Below, piece by piece: positions 1-9,302 of a stretch of 64,000 nt of DNA. Each line of letters starts with the position of its first letter. Positions within the stretch are counted from its first letter, which is position 1. Source of the stretch: Blastocatellia bacterium (lineage in GTDB: Bacteria > Acidobacteriota > Blastocatellia > HR10 > J050); contig JALSQX010000033.1 of the NCBI GenBank assembly GCA_026985075.1, positions 124,001 to 188,000 of the forward strand, read 5' to 3'. Both the position numbers and the translations under genes were made by a program. Under the pieces are notes generated by a model. That model worked only from the letters and a program-made list of their open reading frames with translations, was not told the origin of the DNA and did no database searches.

Positions 1-164
1 GAAATCTGCTCAAACGGAAATCCCTTCCACACCGCGCTCCCCCCACCACCACGAAAGGTCGGCACGCCGCTCTCGGCCGAGATGCCCGCCCCGGTGAGAA
101 CGACCACTCGCCGGGCGCGACGAAATCTCCGCTTGAGTTCTTCGGTGATCTCAGTCTGAATCAT
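1..164 (-). CDS. Sirtuin (Sir2/CobB-type NAD-dependent protein deacylase), N-terminal part only
   Basis: The gene runs off the left edge of the window. The 54 visible residues start [19 protein letters not shown] and continue into [20 protein letters not shown], the NAD-binding GAGxSxxSGxxxFR signature at the start of sirtuin domains. Sirtuins remove acetyl or longer acyl groups from protein lysines, consuming NAD and releasing nicotinamide. The zinc-binding module and catalytic histidine lie outside the window, so substrate preference cannot be judged. The ATG at 162-164 is the first in frame, and the short basic N-terminus before the Rossmann motif is normal for bacterial members. It diverges from deoC, with about 110 bp between the two starts. 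Confidence 0.85.
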   Translation of the reverse strand, partial: MIQTEITEELKRRFRRARRVVVLTGAGISAESGVPTFRGGGGSAVWKGFPFEQI

Positions 165-275
165 GCGAAGACAATGATAGTACCGACCGCGCCGCATTTC
201 TGCAAGCAGTGGACGGAACGACGTCGAGGGCGATACCATATACGGTCATCATCCTGTCCGAGAGGCGTGTTTTCT

Positions 276-1130
276 ATGAGCGTCGATCGTGAGTTGGTTC
301 GCCAAATCGCCGATGCCATCCTGGCCAAGCTGGAGCAAGCCGACCTCATCGAATGCCCCAGTCCTCATGAGTGTTTCATCAAACAACCGGATCAGATCCG
401 TCAGGTCATCGCTCTGGGCGCTGAGCGATTGGGGGCCAAGCCCGAACCGGCCGATTCCGCCGGCGAGATGGCTCGTTATATCGACCACACGTTGCTCAAA
501 CCCGAAGCCACGCTGGCTCAGATTCACCAACTCTGCGATGAGGCTCTGGAGTACGGTTTCGCCGCCGTCTGTGTCAATCCGGCCTGGGTCAAGGACGTCG
601 CCAAGCGACTCCATGGCTCTCAGGTCAAACCGTGTAGTGTCGTGGGATTCCCTCTGGGAGCGACGCCGGGCGATGTGAAGGCTTATGAGGCGCGTCGGGC
701 CATCTTCGATGGTGCTCGCGAAATTGATATGGTCATCAATATTGGCGCACTGAAATCGGGATTGGACGATCTGGTGGAACGGGATATCCGGCTCGTCGTC
801 GAAGCGTGCCATGAGCATGAGGCCATCTGTAAGGTGATCATCGAAACGGCGCTGCTCGATGAACCGGAGAAGGTGAAAGCCTGCGTCCTGGCCAAAGAAG
901 CGGGGGCCGATTTCGTGAAGACGTCGACGGGGTTCAGCAAGGGAGGAGCGACCATTGAAGATGTCGCGCTCATGCGTCGAGTGGTAGGCCCACAAGTGGG
1001 AGTGAAAGCGGCCGGGGGAATTCGCAGCTTCGAGGCTGCTCAGCAGATGCTCGCCGCCGGCGCGACCCGCATCGGAGCCAGCGTGGGAGTGAAGATCGTC
1101 CGCGAGGCGAAAGCCGGTTCGCGATCCTGA
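276..1130 (+). CDS. deoC: Deoxyribose-phosphate aldolase
   Basis: Cleaves 2-deoxyribose 5-phosphate to glyceraldehyde 3-phosphate and acetaldehyde, the last step of deoxynucleoside catabolism in the cytoplasm. The 284-residue protein shows the class I aldolase landmarks: YIDHTLLKP (68-76), VVGFPLGA (122-129), [11 protein letters not shown] (149-159), the Schiff-base lysine K215 in DFVKTSTGF, and K244 in [10 protein letters not shown]. About 65 residues precede the TIM barrel; such N-terminal extensions occur in some deoC proteins but are not catalytic. The open frame extends upstream to 174, but the ATG at 276 gives a sensible N-terminus. The matching pyrimidine and purine nucleoside phosphorylases lie about 27-31 kb away on the other strand, so deoC is not in that operon. 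Confidence 0.95.
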   Translation: MSVDRELVRQIADAILAKLEQADLIECPSPHECFIKQPDQIRQVIALGAERLGAKPEPADSAGEMARYIDHTLLKPEATLAQIHQLCDEALEYGFAAVCVNPAWVKDVAKRLHGSQVKPCSVVGFPLGATPGDVKAYEARRAIFDGAREIDMVINIGALKSGLDDLVERDIRLVVEACHEHEAICKVIIETALLDEPEKVKACVLAKEAGADFVKTSTGFSKGGATIEDVALMRRVVGPQVGVKAAGGIRSFEAAQQMLAAGATRIGASVGVKIVREAKAGSRS

Positions 1131-1318
1131 TGGGGCGAGGGCCGCTCGGCTCACCGGGAGGCGCGACCATCGACGGCAACCAATGCTCGACGATGACCTC
1201 ATGTGGTGGACGATCACTCCGGGACACAACATGACCAATGAAGCGACACTCGCAAAGGGTGATGCCGGGGAGAGAACCCGTCCCGTAGACCTCCGGCAAT
1301 ATATCGAAGGAGTCTCTC

Positions 1319-1420
1319 ATGGCTTCCGAGCTGCACCGCACCGATGAAAAGGGACTCGTTGGGAGACGTGGCGCAAGTTGCCGACTTGCGTTACCCTCTC
1401 CGTTCCAAGGAGAGCGATGA
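1319..1420 (+). CDS. Possible 33-residue leader ORF upstream of the ASPIC/UnbV gene
   Basis: An ATG at 1319 follows GAAGGAG (1306-1312) at a 6-base spacing, one of the better ribosome-binding sites in the area. The frame reads MASELHRTDEKGLVGRRGAS and ends at a TGA (1418-1420) that overlaps the start of the next gene as ATGA. The peptide has no recognisable domain. Its value may be translational coupling: its ribosomes would terminate on the start codon of the secreted FG-GAP protein. It may be a chance ORF; the evidence is only the good ribosome site and the exact overlap. Confidence 0.35.
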   Translation: MASELHRTDEKGLVGRRGASCRLALPSPFQGER

Positions 1421-3078
1421 TGATACCTGAAGGACGATTCCGCATCGGCTGGCCTCATGTACTTTTCGTCTCACTCATGGTCGGCGCCATCATCTTCCCG
1501 GAACAAGCAGAGAGCGATCGCGCGCCAACCTCGGTTTCCTTCAGAGATGTTTCGACGAGACTCGATTTCACTCACCGGACGGAAGGAGGCGAGGGGCTCG
1601 CCGGCGCCGCCTGGTTCGACTACAACGGCGACGGGCTCCTCGACATTTATCTCACCAATGGAATCGGTCATCCGAATGGTCTCTTCCGCAATAACGGTGA
1701 TGGGACGTTCACCAACGTGAGCCAGGAAGCAGGCGTCGAGAATGGTGCGGGAAATTCGGGCGTCGTGGCCGGAGACATCGACAACGATGGCTATGTGGAT
1801 CTTTTCCTCACCGGCGAAGGTGGCATTCTGGGATCTCGTCAGAGTTCGGTCAAGCTGTATCACAACAATGGCGATGGAACGTTCACCGACGTCACTCGGG
1901 CTTCCGGGCTCGTTGGGCCAGAAACGGCGTGGAGCGCGGCCCTGGCCGACATCGATGATGATGGGTTCCTCGATCTGTTCATCGCCAGCCCGGGACGCGC
2001 CCTGCAAGAACAACATCACAACACGTTGTATCGCAACAATGGCGATTTGACGTTCACCGACATCAGCGCCTCGTCTGGTGTGAACACGGCGCGCGGAGCA
2101 TGCGTGGCCAGTTTCACCGACTACGATCGGGATGGATGGATCGACCTGGTCGTCGGCGATTGCGCCGATATCTTCGCTCGACCAACGCCGATCGAACTTT
2201 TTCGGAACAACGGAGATCTCACTTTCACCGAGGCGACTGAACGAGCCGGTCTTGATCCCGGGGGATTCTGGATGGGATTGGCCATTGGCGATTATGATAA
2301 CGACGGCGATATGGACATTTTCGCCACTAACTTCGGAACGTCGAAACGTTGGTTGGGGAGGTGGTTTCTCCACGCCCTCTATGAGAATCATGGCGACGGG
2401 ACGTTCACCGATGTGGGAGAGCGAACCGGCGTAGCCCGTTGGGAATGGGGATGGGGATGCAGTTTCATCGATGTCGACAACGATGGAGATCTCGATCTTT
2501 TCTTCGCCGGGAACTTCCCCCATGAACCTTTCGACGTGATGAGCGCGGGGAGAGGCAATCCTGGTCGATTGTTGATCAACGACGATGGCACGTTCCATGT
2601 GTTCGAAGATCGGGAAGTGTTTCAACTGGCGGACGAGTTCACGTCGGGGGTGGCCGTCGGCGACTTCGATGGCAATGGGTTCCCGGACATCCTCGTTGCC
2701 GTCGGAGGCTTTGATGATCGTGCTGGCCATCCGCATCTCTACCAGAACCTGGGGAATGAGAACAACTGGATCACGCTTCGACTCGTCGGGACCACGAGCA
2801 ACCGGGATGCCATCGGCGCGTGGGTGAGCGTGACCGCCGGTGGTCGCACTCAGGTCAAAGAGGTGCGAGCCGGTTCGAGCTTTCTCTCCATGGATAGTCC
2901 CTGGTTGACGTTCGGCTTGGGCGAGGCTGATTATATCGAATCGATCCGCGTGGTCTGGCCCTCGGGGCTCGTCGAGGAGTTCGAACCTCCTCCCGTCCGA
3001 CAGATATGTCCCCTCGTCGAAGGAGAAGGGTCCCCGCTCAGCTGGCTTCGCTCATCGGACGGTCGGCCTCGCCGATGA
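1417..3078 (+). CDS. Secreted FG-GAP/VCBS repeat protein with C-terminal ASPIC/UnbV domain
   Basis: A 553-residue exported protein of the CRTAC1-like group. After an N-terminal hydrophobic segment (about residues 8-26) there are at least seven FG-GAP/VCBS repeats with calcium-loop motifs such as DYNGDGLLDIY, DIDNDGYVDLF, DIDDDGFLDLF, DYDNDGDMDIF and DVDNDGDLDLF, which form a beta-propeller. Residues about 445-540 match the ASPIC/UnbV domain (WITLRLVGT, VWPSGLVEEF). The ATG at 1417 is chosen because AAGGAG (1407-1412) sits just upstream; an ATG at 1420 is equally spaced. Biochemical function is not established for bacterial members, and a role in surface binding or carbohydrate contact is only inferred. 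It lies directly before a TMTC-like membrane protein and probably shares its transcript. Confidence 0.85.
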   Translation: MMIPEGRFRIGWPHVLFVSLMVGAIIFPEQAESDRAPTSVSFRDVSTRLDFTHRTEGGEGLAGAAWFDYNGDGLLDIYLTNGIGHPNGLFRNNGDGTFTNVSQEAGVENGAGNSGVVAGDIDNDGYVDLFLTGEGGILGSRQSSVKLYHNNGDGTFTDVTRASGLVGPETAWSAALADIDDDGFLDLFIASPGRALQEQHHNTLYRNNGDLTFTDISASSGVNTARGACVASFTDYDRDGWIDLVVGDCADIFARPTPIELFRNNGDLTFTEATERAGLDPGGFWMGLAIGDYDNDGDMDIFATNFGTSKRWLGRWFLHALYENHGDGTFTDVGERTGVARWEWGWGCSFIDVDNDGDLDLFFAGNFPHEPFDVMSAGRGNPGRLLINDDGTFHVFEDREVFQLADEFTSGVAVGDFDGNGFPDILVAVGGFDDRAGHPHLYQNLGNENNWITLRLVGTTSNRDAIGAWVSVTAGGRTQVKEVRAGSSFLSMDSPWLTFGLGEADYIESIRVVWPSGLVEEFEPPPVRQICPLVEGEGSPLSWLRSSDGRPRR

Positions 3079-3172
3079 GGTGGCGAACGCCGAGCCTCAT
3101 GATGTTGAAACCGGTCAGCAACGGTGGTATCGTTCGATTCGTGCTTCGGATTTTCAAGGGGAGGAGAAGAGA

Positions 3173-5551
3173 TTGCGCGTAGTTGGACAGGATCAGCGTG
3201 CTGAACGAGACGGGATTGATCGCCAGGCGCGATGGCGCTTCTTTCTTTTGATCGCCCCTCTCTGCTGGATCATTTACGCCAATAGTCTGGGCAATGATTT
3301 CGTCTTCGATGATCTGTTCACCGTGGTCAATAACCGGACTGTCCTCAATTTCACCTTCTCACGGTTGCTCACCGATTGGTTCCGACCGCTTCGGGATCTG
3401 AGCTTGGCCATCGACTACTGGTTGTGGGGACTCCATCCTTCAGGATTTCGACTGACCAATATTCTGCTGCACAGCTTCAACAGCTTCCTCGTCTTCCTGG
3501 TCGCGCTCGAGGTCCTCCGGGCCCCCAGAGCCGCTCTCATGGCTTCACTGTTCTTCGCCGTACACCCCGTTCAAACCGAGGCGGTGGCCTACATTTCGGG
3601 ACGGCGCGACGTGCTGTTCACTTTTTTCTATCTGCTCGGCTTTTACAGTTTCATGCGCTTCCGGCAGACGGGGATCAAGAAATATGCCGGCGTGGCGCTC
3701 ACCGCCTTCGTCCTCAGCGCGATGACCAAAGAGATGGCCGTCACCTTACCTCTCATCGTCCTCCTGTGGGAACTGTACGAACGGTGGCCGTCGCCAGTGA
3801 GAGGGAGGATTCTCCGACATTTCTTCGACCACACTCGGGCCGTGTTGAAGGCCAATCGGTGGGTTCTGGCGGGGGCCGTTCTCGTCTTCGTCGGGCTGGC
3901 GATTCGCTACACCGTTGAAGGACGAGGCCTGGGAACCTCGCGAGCCCTCCAACTCGATTATTGGGGCGGGTCGATCTGGCACAATGTGCTCACCGTGCTC
4001 ACCGTTCACGCCCATTACCTGAAATTGCTCGTGGCTCCGGTGACGCTGGTGGCTTCATATCAGGGCGCATTCCCCATCGCGACCTCGCTGCTCGAGGGAC
4101 GTGTGCTCCTGGCCATCCTTGTGCTCGCCGTCCCCCTCTCGCTCATGATGTATGGCCTCTTCCGCGAGAAGCAAATCGCCTTCGCCTGGGCGTTCTACTT
4201 CATCGCCCTCCTGCCCGTGAGTCAGATCATCCCTCACCACGAGCTGTTGGCCGAGCACTATCTTTACCTGCCCATGTTCGGATTCAGTCTGCTCGTCGGC
4301 CATCTCTTCTGGCGGCTGTCTCAACGGCAGCGCATCTGGCGGAAGCTCGCTCTGTCCGGGTTCGCCATCATCCTCATCGTATTCGGCGCGCGGACGGTGG
4401 TCAGAAATCGCGATTGGAAGAACGGGCTCACGCTCTGGCGAGCCACCTATCAAGCCGTGCCCACCTCTCCACGCGCCGCGTATAATCTGGGCGTAGAATA
4501 CTCTCGCCGCCAGAAGCTGGATCAGGCGATCTTCTATTTTCGACGGGCCATCGAACTGAATCCGTCACACATCCTGGCGTATAACAATCTGGCGGCGGCT
4601 CTTCTGGCCACGGGGGACGCCCAGGAAGCCCTCACCGTGCTCCGCCGCGCCTTGAAGCTCAATCCGACGAGAGACCCGACGATTTGGGGCCGACGCTTGT
4701 CCATCTACCGAATGCTCTATCGCAACATGGCCAAGTGCTACCTCCGTCTGGGACAACCGGGCAAAGCTCTGGAGGCCGCCGAGCGAGCTCTCGACCAGAA
4801 GGGAGGAGACGCGGCCAGTTTCATTCTCCTGGCCCAAATCTATGTCCGCCTCCACCGATTGGACGACGCCATCAAGGCCTGCCAACGGGGACTGGATATG
4901 TTTCCCACCGCCGAGGAGCTTCACGCCGAGTTGGCCGATCTGCTGGTCGCCTCGGGGCGCATCGAGGAGGCGGTTCCTCACTGGCAAGCGATTCTGGAGA
5001 AGAATCCCACTCATCCGCCAGCCAATATTCACCTGGCCCTCCGGGCCATTGATCAGGGCGACCGGGAGTCAGCCAGCCGCCATCTTCAGCAAGCTCTGAG
5101 AGCATCCGTCCCCGAGGAGCAACTCCACGCCCTGCTCGCCGAAGCGGCATCGGCATATTCGCCTCCGCGATCTTTCCATCTGCTCGCCGACGCTTACGAG
5201 ATGATCGATCAGCTTTCTCGGGCCATCAGCGTTTGCCGGGAAGGGCTCGAGCAATATCCCCAGGACCGGGACCTCCGATTGAAACTGGCCCTTCTTTACG
5301 TCAAAGAGCAGAAACTGGACGACGCCGCCCGGCAATGGCAACAGGTCATCGCCGAGTCTCCGACGGATTTCCTGGCCAATTTGAACTTGGGCATTTACTA
5401 TCTGAGCAAAGGCGATATGGAGAGAGGGCGAACTCATCTGACGCTCGCTCTGGAGCACGCGCCCAACGAAGCTGGTCGCCAGCAGGTGCGCGACATTCTG
5501 CAACGCCTGAAAGAGCCGCGGCCCTCCTCCTCGTCGGTCGACGGCCGATGA
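3173..5551 (+). CDS. TMTC-like multi-spanning membrane protein with C-terminal TPR array
   Basis: A 792-residue protein with a polytopic membrane half (about residues 22-420) and a TPR half (about 432-780, for example AAYNLGVEYSRRQKLDQAIF). The membrane half has GT-C/TMTC-type features: a luminal FDD motif (45-47) after the first helix, ISGRRDVLF, and MTKEMAVTLP. Eukaryotic TMTC proteins are O-mannosyltransferases; the bacterial function is unknown, so a lipid-linked sugar transferase is inference. The start is uncertain. The frame is open from a GTG at 3080, but TTG at 3173 follows AAGGGGAGGAG (3156-3166) at good spacing and gives a short N-terminus before the first helix. Residues about 480-790 are rich in TPR consensus. 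It follows the ASPIC/UnbV gene after 94 bp. Confidence 0.75.
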   Translation: MRVVGQDQRAERDGIDRQARWRFFLLIAPLCWIIYANSLGNDFVFDDLFTVVNNRTVLNFTFSRLLTDWFRPLRDLSLAIDYWLWGLHPSGFRLTNILLHSFNSFLVFLVALEVLRAPRAALMASLFFAVHPVQTEAVAYISGRRDVLFTFFYLLGFYSFMRFRQTGIKKYAGVALTAFVLSAMTKEMAVTLPLIVLLWELYERWPSPVRGRILRHFFDHTRAVLKANRWVLAGAVLVFVGLAIRYTVEGRGLGTSRALQLDYWGGSIWHNVLTVLTVHAHYLKLLVAPVTLVASYQGAFPIATSLLEGRVLLAILVLAVPLSLMMYGLFREKQIAFAWAFYFIALLPVSQIIPHHELLAEHYLYLPMFGFSLLVGHLFWRLSQRQRIWRKLALSGFAIILIVFGARTVVRNRDWKNGLTLWRATYQAVPTSPRAAYNLGVEYSRRQKLDQAIFYFRRAIELNPSHILAYNNLAAALLATGDAQEALTVLRRALKLNPTRDPTIWGRRLSIYRMLYRNMAKCYLRLGQPGKALEAAERALDQKGGDAASFILLAQIYVRLHRLDDAIKACQRGLDMFPTAEELHAELADLLVASGRIEEAVPHWQAILEKNPTHPPANIHLALRAIDQGDRESASRHLQQALRASVPEEQLHALLAEAASAYSPPRSFHLLADAYEMIDQLSRAISVCREGLEQYPQDRDLRLKLALLYVKEQKLDDAARQWQQVIAESPTDFLANLNLGIYYLSKGDMERGRTHLTLALEHAPNEAGRQQVRDILQRLKEPRPSSSSVDGR

Positions 5552-5594
5552 CGGATGCGCCGGGAAGCGCTTCCGCCATCGGTGAGGTCAACCA

Positions 5595-6623
5595 TCACGG
5601 CTTGAGGACGATCTTGCCAAACTGCTGTCCGCTCTCCATGAGCGCCTGGGCCTGACGGCCCTCCGAGAGCGGCATGACGCAATCGACGATCGGCCGCAGC
5701 TTCCCCGCCCAAATCAGCGCCATCACGTCACGGAATTCCTGAGGGCTCCCCATGGTTGAACCGATGATGGTCAGATGTTTGGCGAAAATGTAGCGAATAT
5801 CCGTCTCCGCCAGCGGACCGCTGGTATTCCCCACGGTCACAATGCGGCCTCCTCGCCGGGCTACCTGCATGCTCTTCTTCCAGGTGGCCTGTCCGACATT
5901 ATCCACGACGAGATCGACGCCCCGCTTCCCGGTGAGGTCCAGAATGCGCTTGACCCAGTCTTCGGTCTTGTAATTGATCACGTGATCGGCCCCCAACTGG
6001 CGGGCCTTCTCCATCTTCTCTTCCGTGCTGGTGAGGGCATAGACTTCCGCCCCCGCCAGCTTGGCGATTTGCAACGCCGCCGTATTCACGCCTCCACCGG
6101 CGCCGATGATGAGAACGCTCTCGCCAGCGCGGAGGCCCGCTCGAATCATGAGCATGCGCCAGGCGGTGAGAAAGACCAATTGGGCCGCCGCCGTCTCTTC
6201 GAAACTGGCCCCGTCAGGCATAGGCAAGAGCGATTCGGCGGGAGTGACCACATATTCGGCGAATGTGCCGGGCCGGGATTCGCCGAGGATGCCATACCCG
6301 GGACTCATGGAGTGTTCGCCACGGCGAGTGAATTCGTCCTCGAACGCGTTGCTTCCGGGATTGATGGCCACCCGCGTTCCCACTTCGATACCCGTCACCC
6401 CCGGGCCCAGCTTGACGACCGTCCCCGCTCCATCCGCTCCTCCGATGTGGGGCATCTTCAGTTTCAATCCCGGCCACCCGCGCCGCACCCAAATATCGAG
6501 GTGATTGAGAGCGGCGGCCTCCAGCTTGACCAATACCTCCCCCGGTCCGGGCTCAGGCACAGGGACATCTTCATATCTCAGCACATCCAACTCTCCATGT
6601 TCGTAGAAAACGAGTGCCTTCAT
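5595..6623 (-). CDS. Zinc-independent medium-chain dehydrogenase/reductase (quinone oxidoreductase-like)
   Basis: A 342-residue MDR-superfamily enzyme that probably reduces a quinone or activated double bond with NADPH. The N-terminal GroES-like fold (LVKLEAAALNHLDIWVRRG) is followed by a Rossmann domain with VLIIGAGGGVNTAALQIAK and GADHVINYKTEDW. The usual four structural-zinc cysteines are absent (the lobe reads INPGSNAFEDEFTRRGEHS), and the catalytic-zinc GHE motif is replaced by GGADGAG. This places it with the zinc-free oxidoreductases rather than the alcohol dehydrogenases. The ATG at 6623 follows GAGGAGG, so an in-frame ATG at 6638 is not needed. It converges with the TPR gene, leaving 43 bp. 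The substrate cannot be read from sequence. Confidence 0.85.
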   Translation of the reverse strand: MKALVFYEHGELDVLRYEDVPVPEPGPGEVLVKLEAAALNHLDIWVRRGWPGLKLKMPHIGGADGAGTVVKLGPGVTGIEVGTRVAINPGSNAFEDEFTRRGEHSMSPGYGILGESRPGTFAEYVVTPAESLLPMPDGASFEETAAAQLVFLTAWRMLMIRAGLRAGESVLIIGAGGGVNTAALQIAKLAGAEVYALTSTEEKMEKARQLGADHVINYKTEDWVKRILDLTGKRGVDLVVDNVGQATWKKSMQVARRGGRIVTVGNTSGPLAETDIRYIFAKHLTIIGSTMGSPQEFRDVMALIWAGKLRPIVDCVMPLSEGRQAQALMESGQQFGKIVLKP

Positions 6624-6749
6624 ATGATTCCTCCTCACCGATGTTTGGACTCCCTTCGGACGGGAAGCTGAAGTATAGCACGTTCATCCATCATTGAAGA
6701 ATCGCATCGGGAAGATCGGTCGATGAACAGCCGAAAGGCGGCGATCCGC

Positions 6750-7439
6750 TCAATTCAACAATTCTTCGAGGGCGTTCAGCCGATCGATGACCGGACAGTC
6801 GAATACTCCCTCATGTCCAGCCGGATTGAAGAGCACGCCGGCCATGCCCACGCGGCGGGCGCCGAGGATATCAATGGGATAGTTGTCCCCCACGAATAGA
6901 GCCTCATGGGGTTGAACGCCTGCCCGTTCCAAGGCCATACGGAAGATACCCGGATCGGGCTTATTGATGCCTATAATGGCCGAATCGAGAACGAAGGCGA
7001 AGTACGGTCTCAACCCCACCTGTTCGAGAAACGATTCCAGCCGGCCTTCGGAATTGGAGACGACGCCCAGCGTGCGTCCGCTGGCTTGGAGCGCGCCGAG
7101 TGTTTCCGCCGTCCCGTCGAGCACCTGGAGCCACAACGCTCCCTGTTCGCTGCGCACGGTGAGCTCCTTGATGACCTCCGTCTGAATATCCCTGGTCATG
7201 CCCGCCCGACGCAACAACGCGACCCAATACTGCTCCCAGAGATGACTCGTTTCCTCGCCGGCCGCCGCCCGGCGATTATATTGATCTCGCTGCTCACAGT
7301 CCAAGCGGAACAATTCCTCGGCGGTCGTGCGAACGCCATAGGTGCTCAAGACCTTCTCCATCAGGCGATAGTTGGGGAAGATGATCGTATTTCCCGCATC
7401 GAAGAAGATGGCTTTGATTCCCGTGAACCTCTCCATCAT
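6750..7439 (-). CDS. HAD-superfamily hydrolase (phosphatase-like)
   Basis: A 229-residue HAD hydrolase. Motif I is FFDAGNTI, with the nucleophilic aspartate and a glycine at the second acid position, as in the phosphoglycolate phosphatase/haloacid dehalogenase subgroup. Motif III and the loop before motif IV read NKPDPGIFRMALERAG, and motif IV is LFVGDNYPIDILGARRVG. A helical C1 cap lies between motifs I and II. It probably removes phosphate from a small metabolite; the sequence does not name it. It is followed downstream by nothing on the same strand until the reductase gene, and hutH lies upstream after 73 bp, so it could be the distal gene of a hutH transcript. The start is the first of two adjacent ATGs. 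Confidence 0.85.
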   Translation of the reverse strand: MMERFTGIKAIFFDAGNTIIFPNYRLMEKVLSTYGVRTTAEELFRLDCEQRDQYNRRAAAGEETSHLWEQYWVALLRRAGMTRDIQTEVIKELTVRSEQGALWLQVLDGTAETLGALQASGRTLGVVSNSEGRLESFLEQVGLRPYFAFVLDSAIIGINKPDPGIFRMALERAGVQPHEALFVGDNYPIDILGARRVGMAGVLFNPAGHEGVFDCPVIDRLNALEELLN

Positions 7440-7512
7440 ACCAGCCGCTCATTCTCCCGGGCCCTGGTCCACCCTGTCAAGGGACATGATCGAGTCCCCG
7501 CCGGAGTCCTTC

Positions 7513-9018
7513 TCAGGCGGGCAGGTGACGGAATTCACCGAGCGCGGCGCGGACGCGCTCAATATCCTGAGACCACACGCGGTCATCGGCGAGCGGAGCC
7601 ACCAGTTGACGAACCTTCTCGTAAGCGCGCCGGGTCCCTCGACCCGGCTTCAATGGAGCGAGGAAATCCAATCCCTGGGCCGCACCGATCAGCTCGATGG
7701 CCAGAATGGAGGCGACGTTCTCGACGATCTGCCGTAATTTCAATGCCGCCGTCATCCCCATACTGACGTGATCCTCCTTGTTCCCCGAGGTAGGCAGGGA
7801 GTCCACCGACGAAGGATGCGCCAGGACTTTGTTCTCTCCGCAGAGAGCGACGGCGGCCACCTGAAGCATCATCATTCCCGAACAGGTGCCCGGCTTCGGC
7901 GTGAGGAAAGCCGGTAACTCGCTGAGGTCGGGGTTGACCAATCGTTCGATGCGCCGCTCGGACATGCTCCCCAGCTCGGCGACGGCCATGGCCAGATAAT
8001 CGAGCGCCAACGCCACGGGCTCGCCATGGAAATTTCCACCAGAGAGCACCTCGCCCGTTTCAGCAAAAACGAGCGGATTGTCCGTCGCGCTGTTGATCTC
8101 CACTTCGATCAACTGCTCGACGTGAGCGATGACATCGCGAACGGCGCCGTGCACCTGCGGCATACAGCGCAGACTATAGGCATCCTGAACGCGATGGCAT
8201 TCCTTGTGGGAGAGCATGATCTCGCTCTCCTCGGTCAACGCCAGGAGGCGCTCAGCCACCACTCTCTGTCCCGGATGAGGACGCACTGCCTGAATGCGAA
8301 GGTCACACGCCGCCGCCGTTCCGTGAAGAGCTTCCAGGGACATCGCTCCGGCCACATCGGCGACATCGGCCAGTTCTTTGGCTCGCCAGAGCGCCAACCC
8401 GCCCACGGCCGTCATCGCCTGTGTTCCATTGAGCAAGGCCAATCCTTCTTTGGCCTCTAACCGGAGAGGTTCGATTCCGGCGCGACGGAACGCTTCGCTG
8501 GCCGGGAGGCGCTCACCGCGATAGACAACCTCTCCCTCGCCAATCGCTGCCAAGGCCAGATGAGCCAACGGCGCCAAATCTCCGCTCGCTCCCACCGAAC
8601 CCTTGGAGGGAATGAGAGGATGAATGCCCGCATTGAGCATGTTCACCAATGTCTCTACAACCAGCGGGCGCACACCGGAAAATCCCTTGGCCAGCACATT
8701 GGCCCGCATGACCATCATGGCGCGAGTCTCTGCCTCGGAGAGCGGATCGCCCAGGCCGCAACAATGACTCCGAACGAGGTTGATCTGGAGGGCGCGAATG
8801 TCTTCGTGAGGGATGGTCACCGTGGCGAGCTTCCCGAATCCGGTGTTGATTCCGTAAACGACGCGATCTGTCCGAACGATCTCCTCGACGACTCGTCGAG
8901 CACCCCTCATACGTTCGACGGCTTCCGGTGCCAGCGTGACAGTGGCTCCGTCATAGGCGACCTGAGCTACTTGCTCCAGCGTGAGCGAATGACCGTCCAG
9001 CGTGATCATAGGTCTCAT
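7513..9018 (-). CDS. hutH: Histidine ammonia-lyase
   Basis: Deaminates L-histidine to trans-urocanate, the first step of the Hut pathway. The 501-residue protein has the expected length and the self-cyclising triad A144-S145-G146 in GSVGASGDLAPLAHL, which forms the MIO electrophile. Other family blocks are YGINTGFGKLA (55-65), LLNGTQAM and QDAYSLRCMPQVHG. The ATG at 9018 overlaps the TGA of the upstream zinc-ribbon gene as ATGA, so translation is probably coupled; an in-frame ATG three codons later is the alternative. The next enzymes, hutU and hutI, are about 15 kb away at 23.6-26.5 kb. No hut regulator is adjacent. Confidence 0.96.
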   Translation of the reverse strand: MRPMITLDGHSLTLEQVAQVAYDGATVTLAPEAVERMRGARRVVEEIVRTDRVVYGINTGFGKLATVTIPHEDIRALQINLVRSHCCGLGDPLSEAETRAMMVMRANVLAKGFSGVRPLVVETLVNMLNAGIHPLIPSKGSVGASGDLAPLAHLALAAIGEGEVVYRGERLPASEAFRRAGIEPLRLEAKEGLALLNGTQAMTAVGGLALWRAKELADVADVAGAMSLEALHGTAAACDLRIQAVRPHPGQRVVAERLLALTEESEIMLSHKECHRVQDAYSLRCMPQVHGAVRDVIAHVEQLIEVEINSATDNPLVFAETGEVLSGGNFHGEPVALALDYLAMAVAELGSMSERRIERLVNPDLSELPAFLTPKPGTCSGMMMLQVAAVALCGENKVLAHPSSVDSLPTSGNKEDHVSMGMTAALKLRQIVENVASILAIELIGAAQGLDFLAPLKPGRGTRRAYEKVRQLVAPLADDRVWSQDIERVRAALGEFRHLPA

Positions 9019-9302
9019 ATCTTGAACAGATCGTCAAAGGCTTTCCTGGCATCGCGCGATTGCTCCTGGCGACGTCGTGCCGCCCTTCCTCGCGCTGGCT
9101 GAAAGAACTCACAGAAGTTCGCCGCCGCCTTGTCAGATACGAATTCGGCTTGCGGCTCCTGGCAGCTATTGGCCATGGTGGGATCGTAAAACCGACAGTT
9201 CAGACAGCAATGTAAATAGGCCTGACAGTGGGGGCAGGTATCCAATCGAGACGGGATATGACCGAGTTCGATCTCAGCCTCGCACTGATGACAGATCATC
9301 AT
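9015..9302 (-). CDS. Small cysteine-rich zinc-ribbon protein
   Basis: A 95-residue protein with CHQC (4-7) and CPHC (23-26) forming a probable zinc ribbon, then a second cluster HCCLNC (31-36) with C47 and a late FCEFF. The family is widespread in deltaproteobacteria and Acidobacteria but has no assigned function that I know. The tail is strongly basic (RGRAARRRQEQSR), suggesting nucleic-acid or protein contact. The open frame runs to 9398, but ATG 9302 (or 9299) directly follows AAAGGGGG and begins the conserved part. It overlaps hutH by four bases, so the two are co-translated; whether that has meaning for histidine breakdown is unknown. Confidence 0.75.
   Translation of the reverse strand: MMICHQCEAEIELGHIPSRLDTCPHCQAYLHCCLNCRFYDPTMANSCQEPQAEFVSDKAAANFCEFFQPARGRAARRRQEQSRDARKAFDDLFKI

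Noticed and set aside
1471-2736. 421-residue open frame antisense to the FG-GAP gene
   Set aside because: A shadow of repetitive GNNGAY codons; the plus strand gives clear repeats and a ribosome site.
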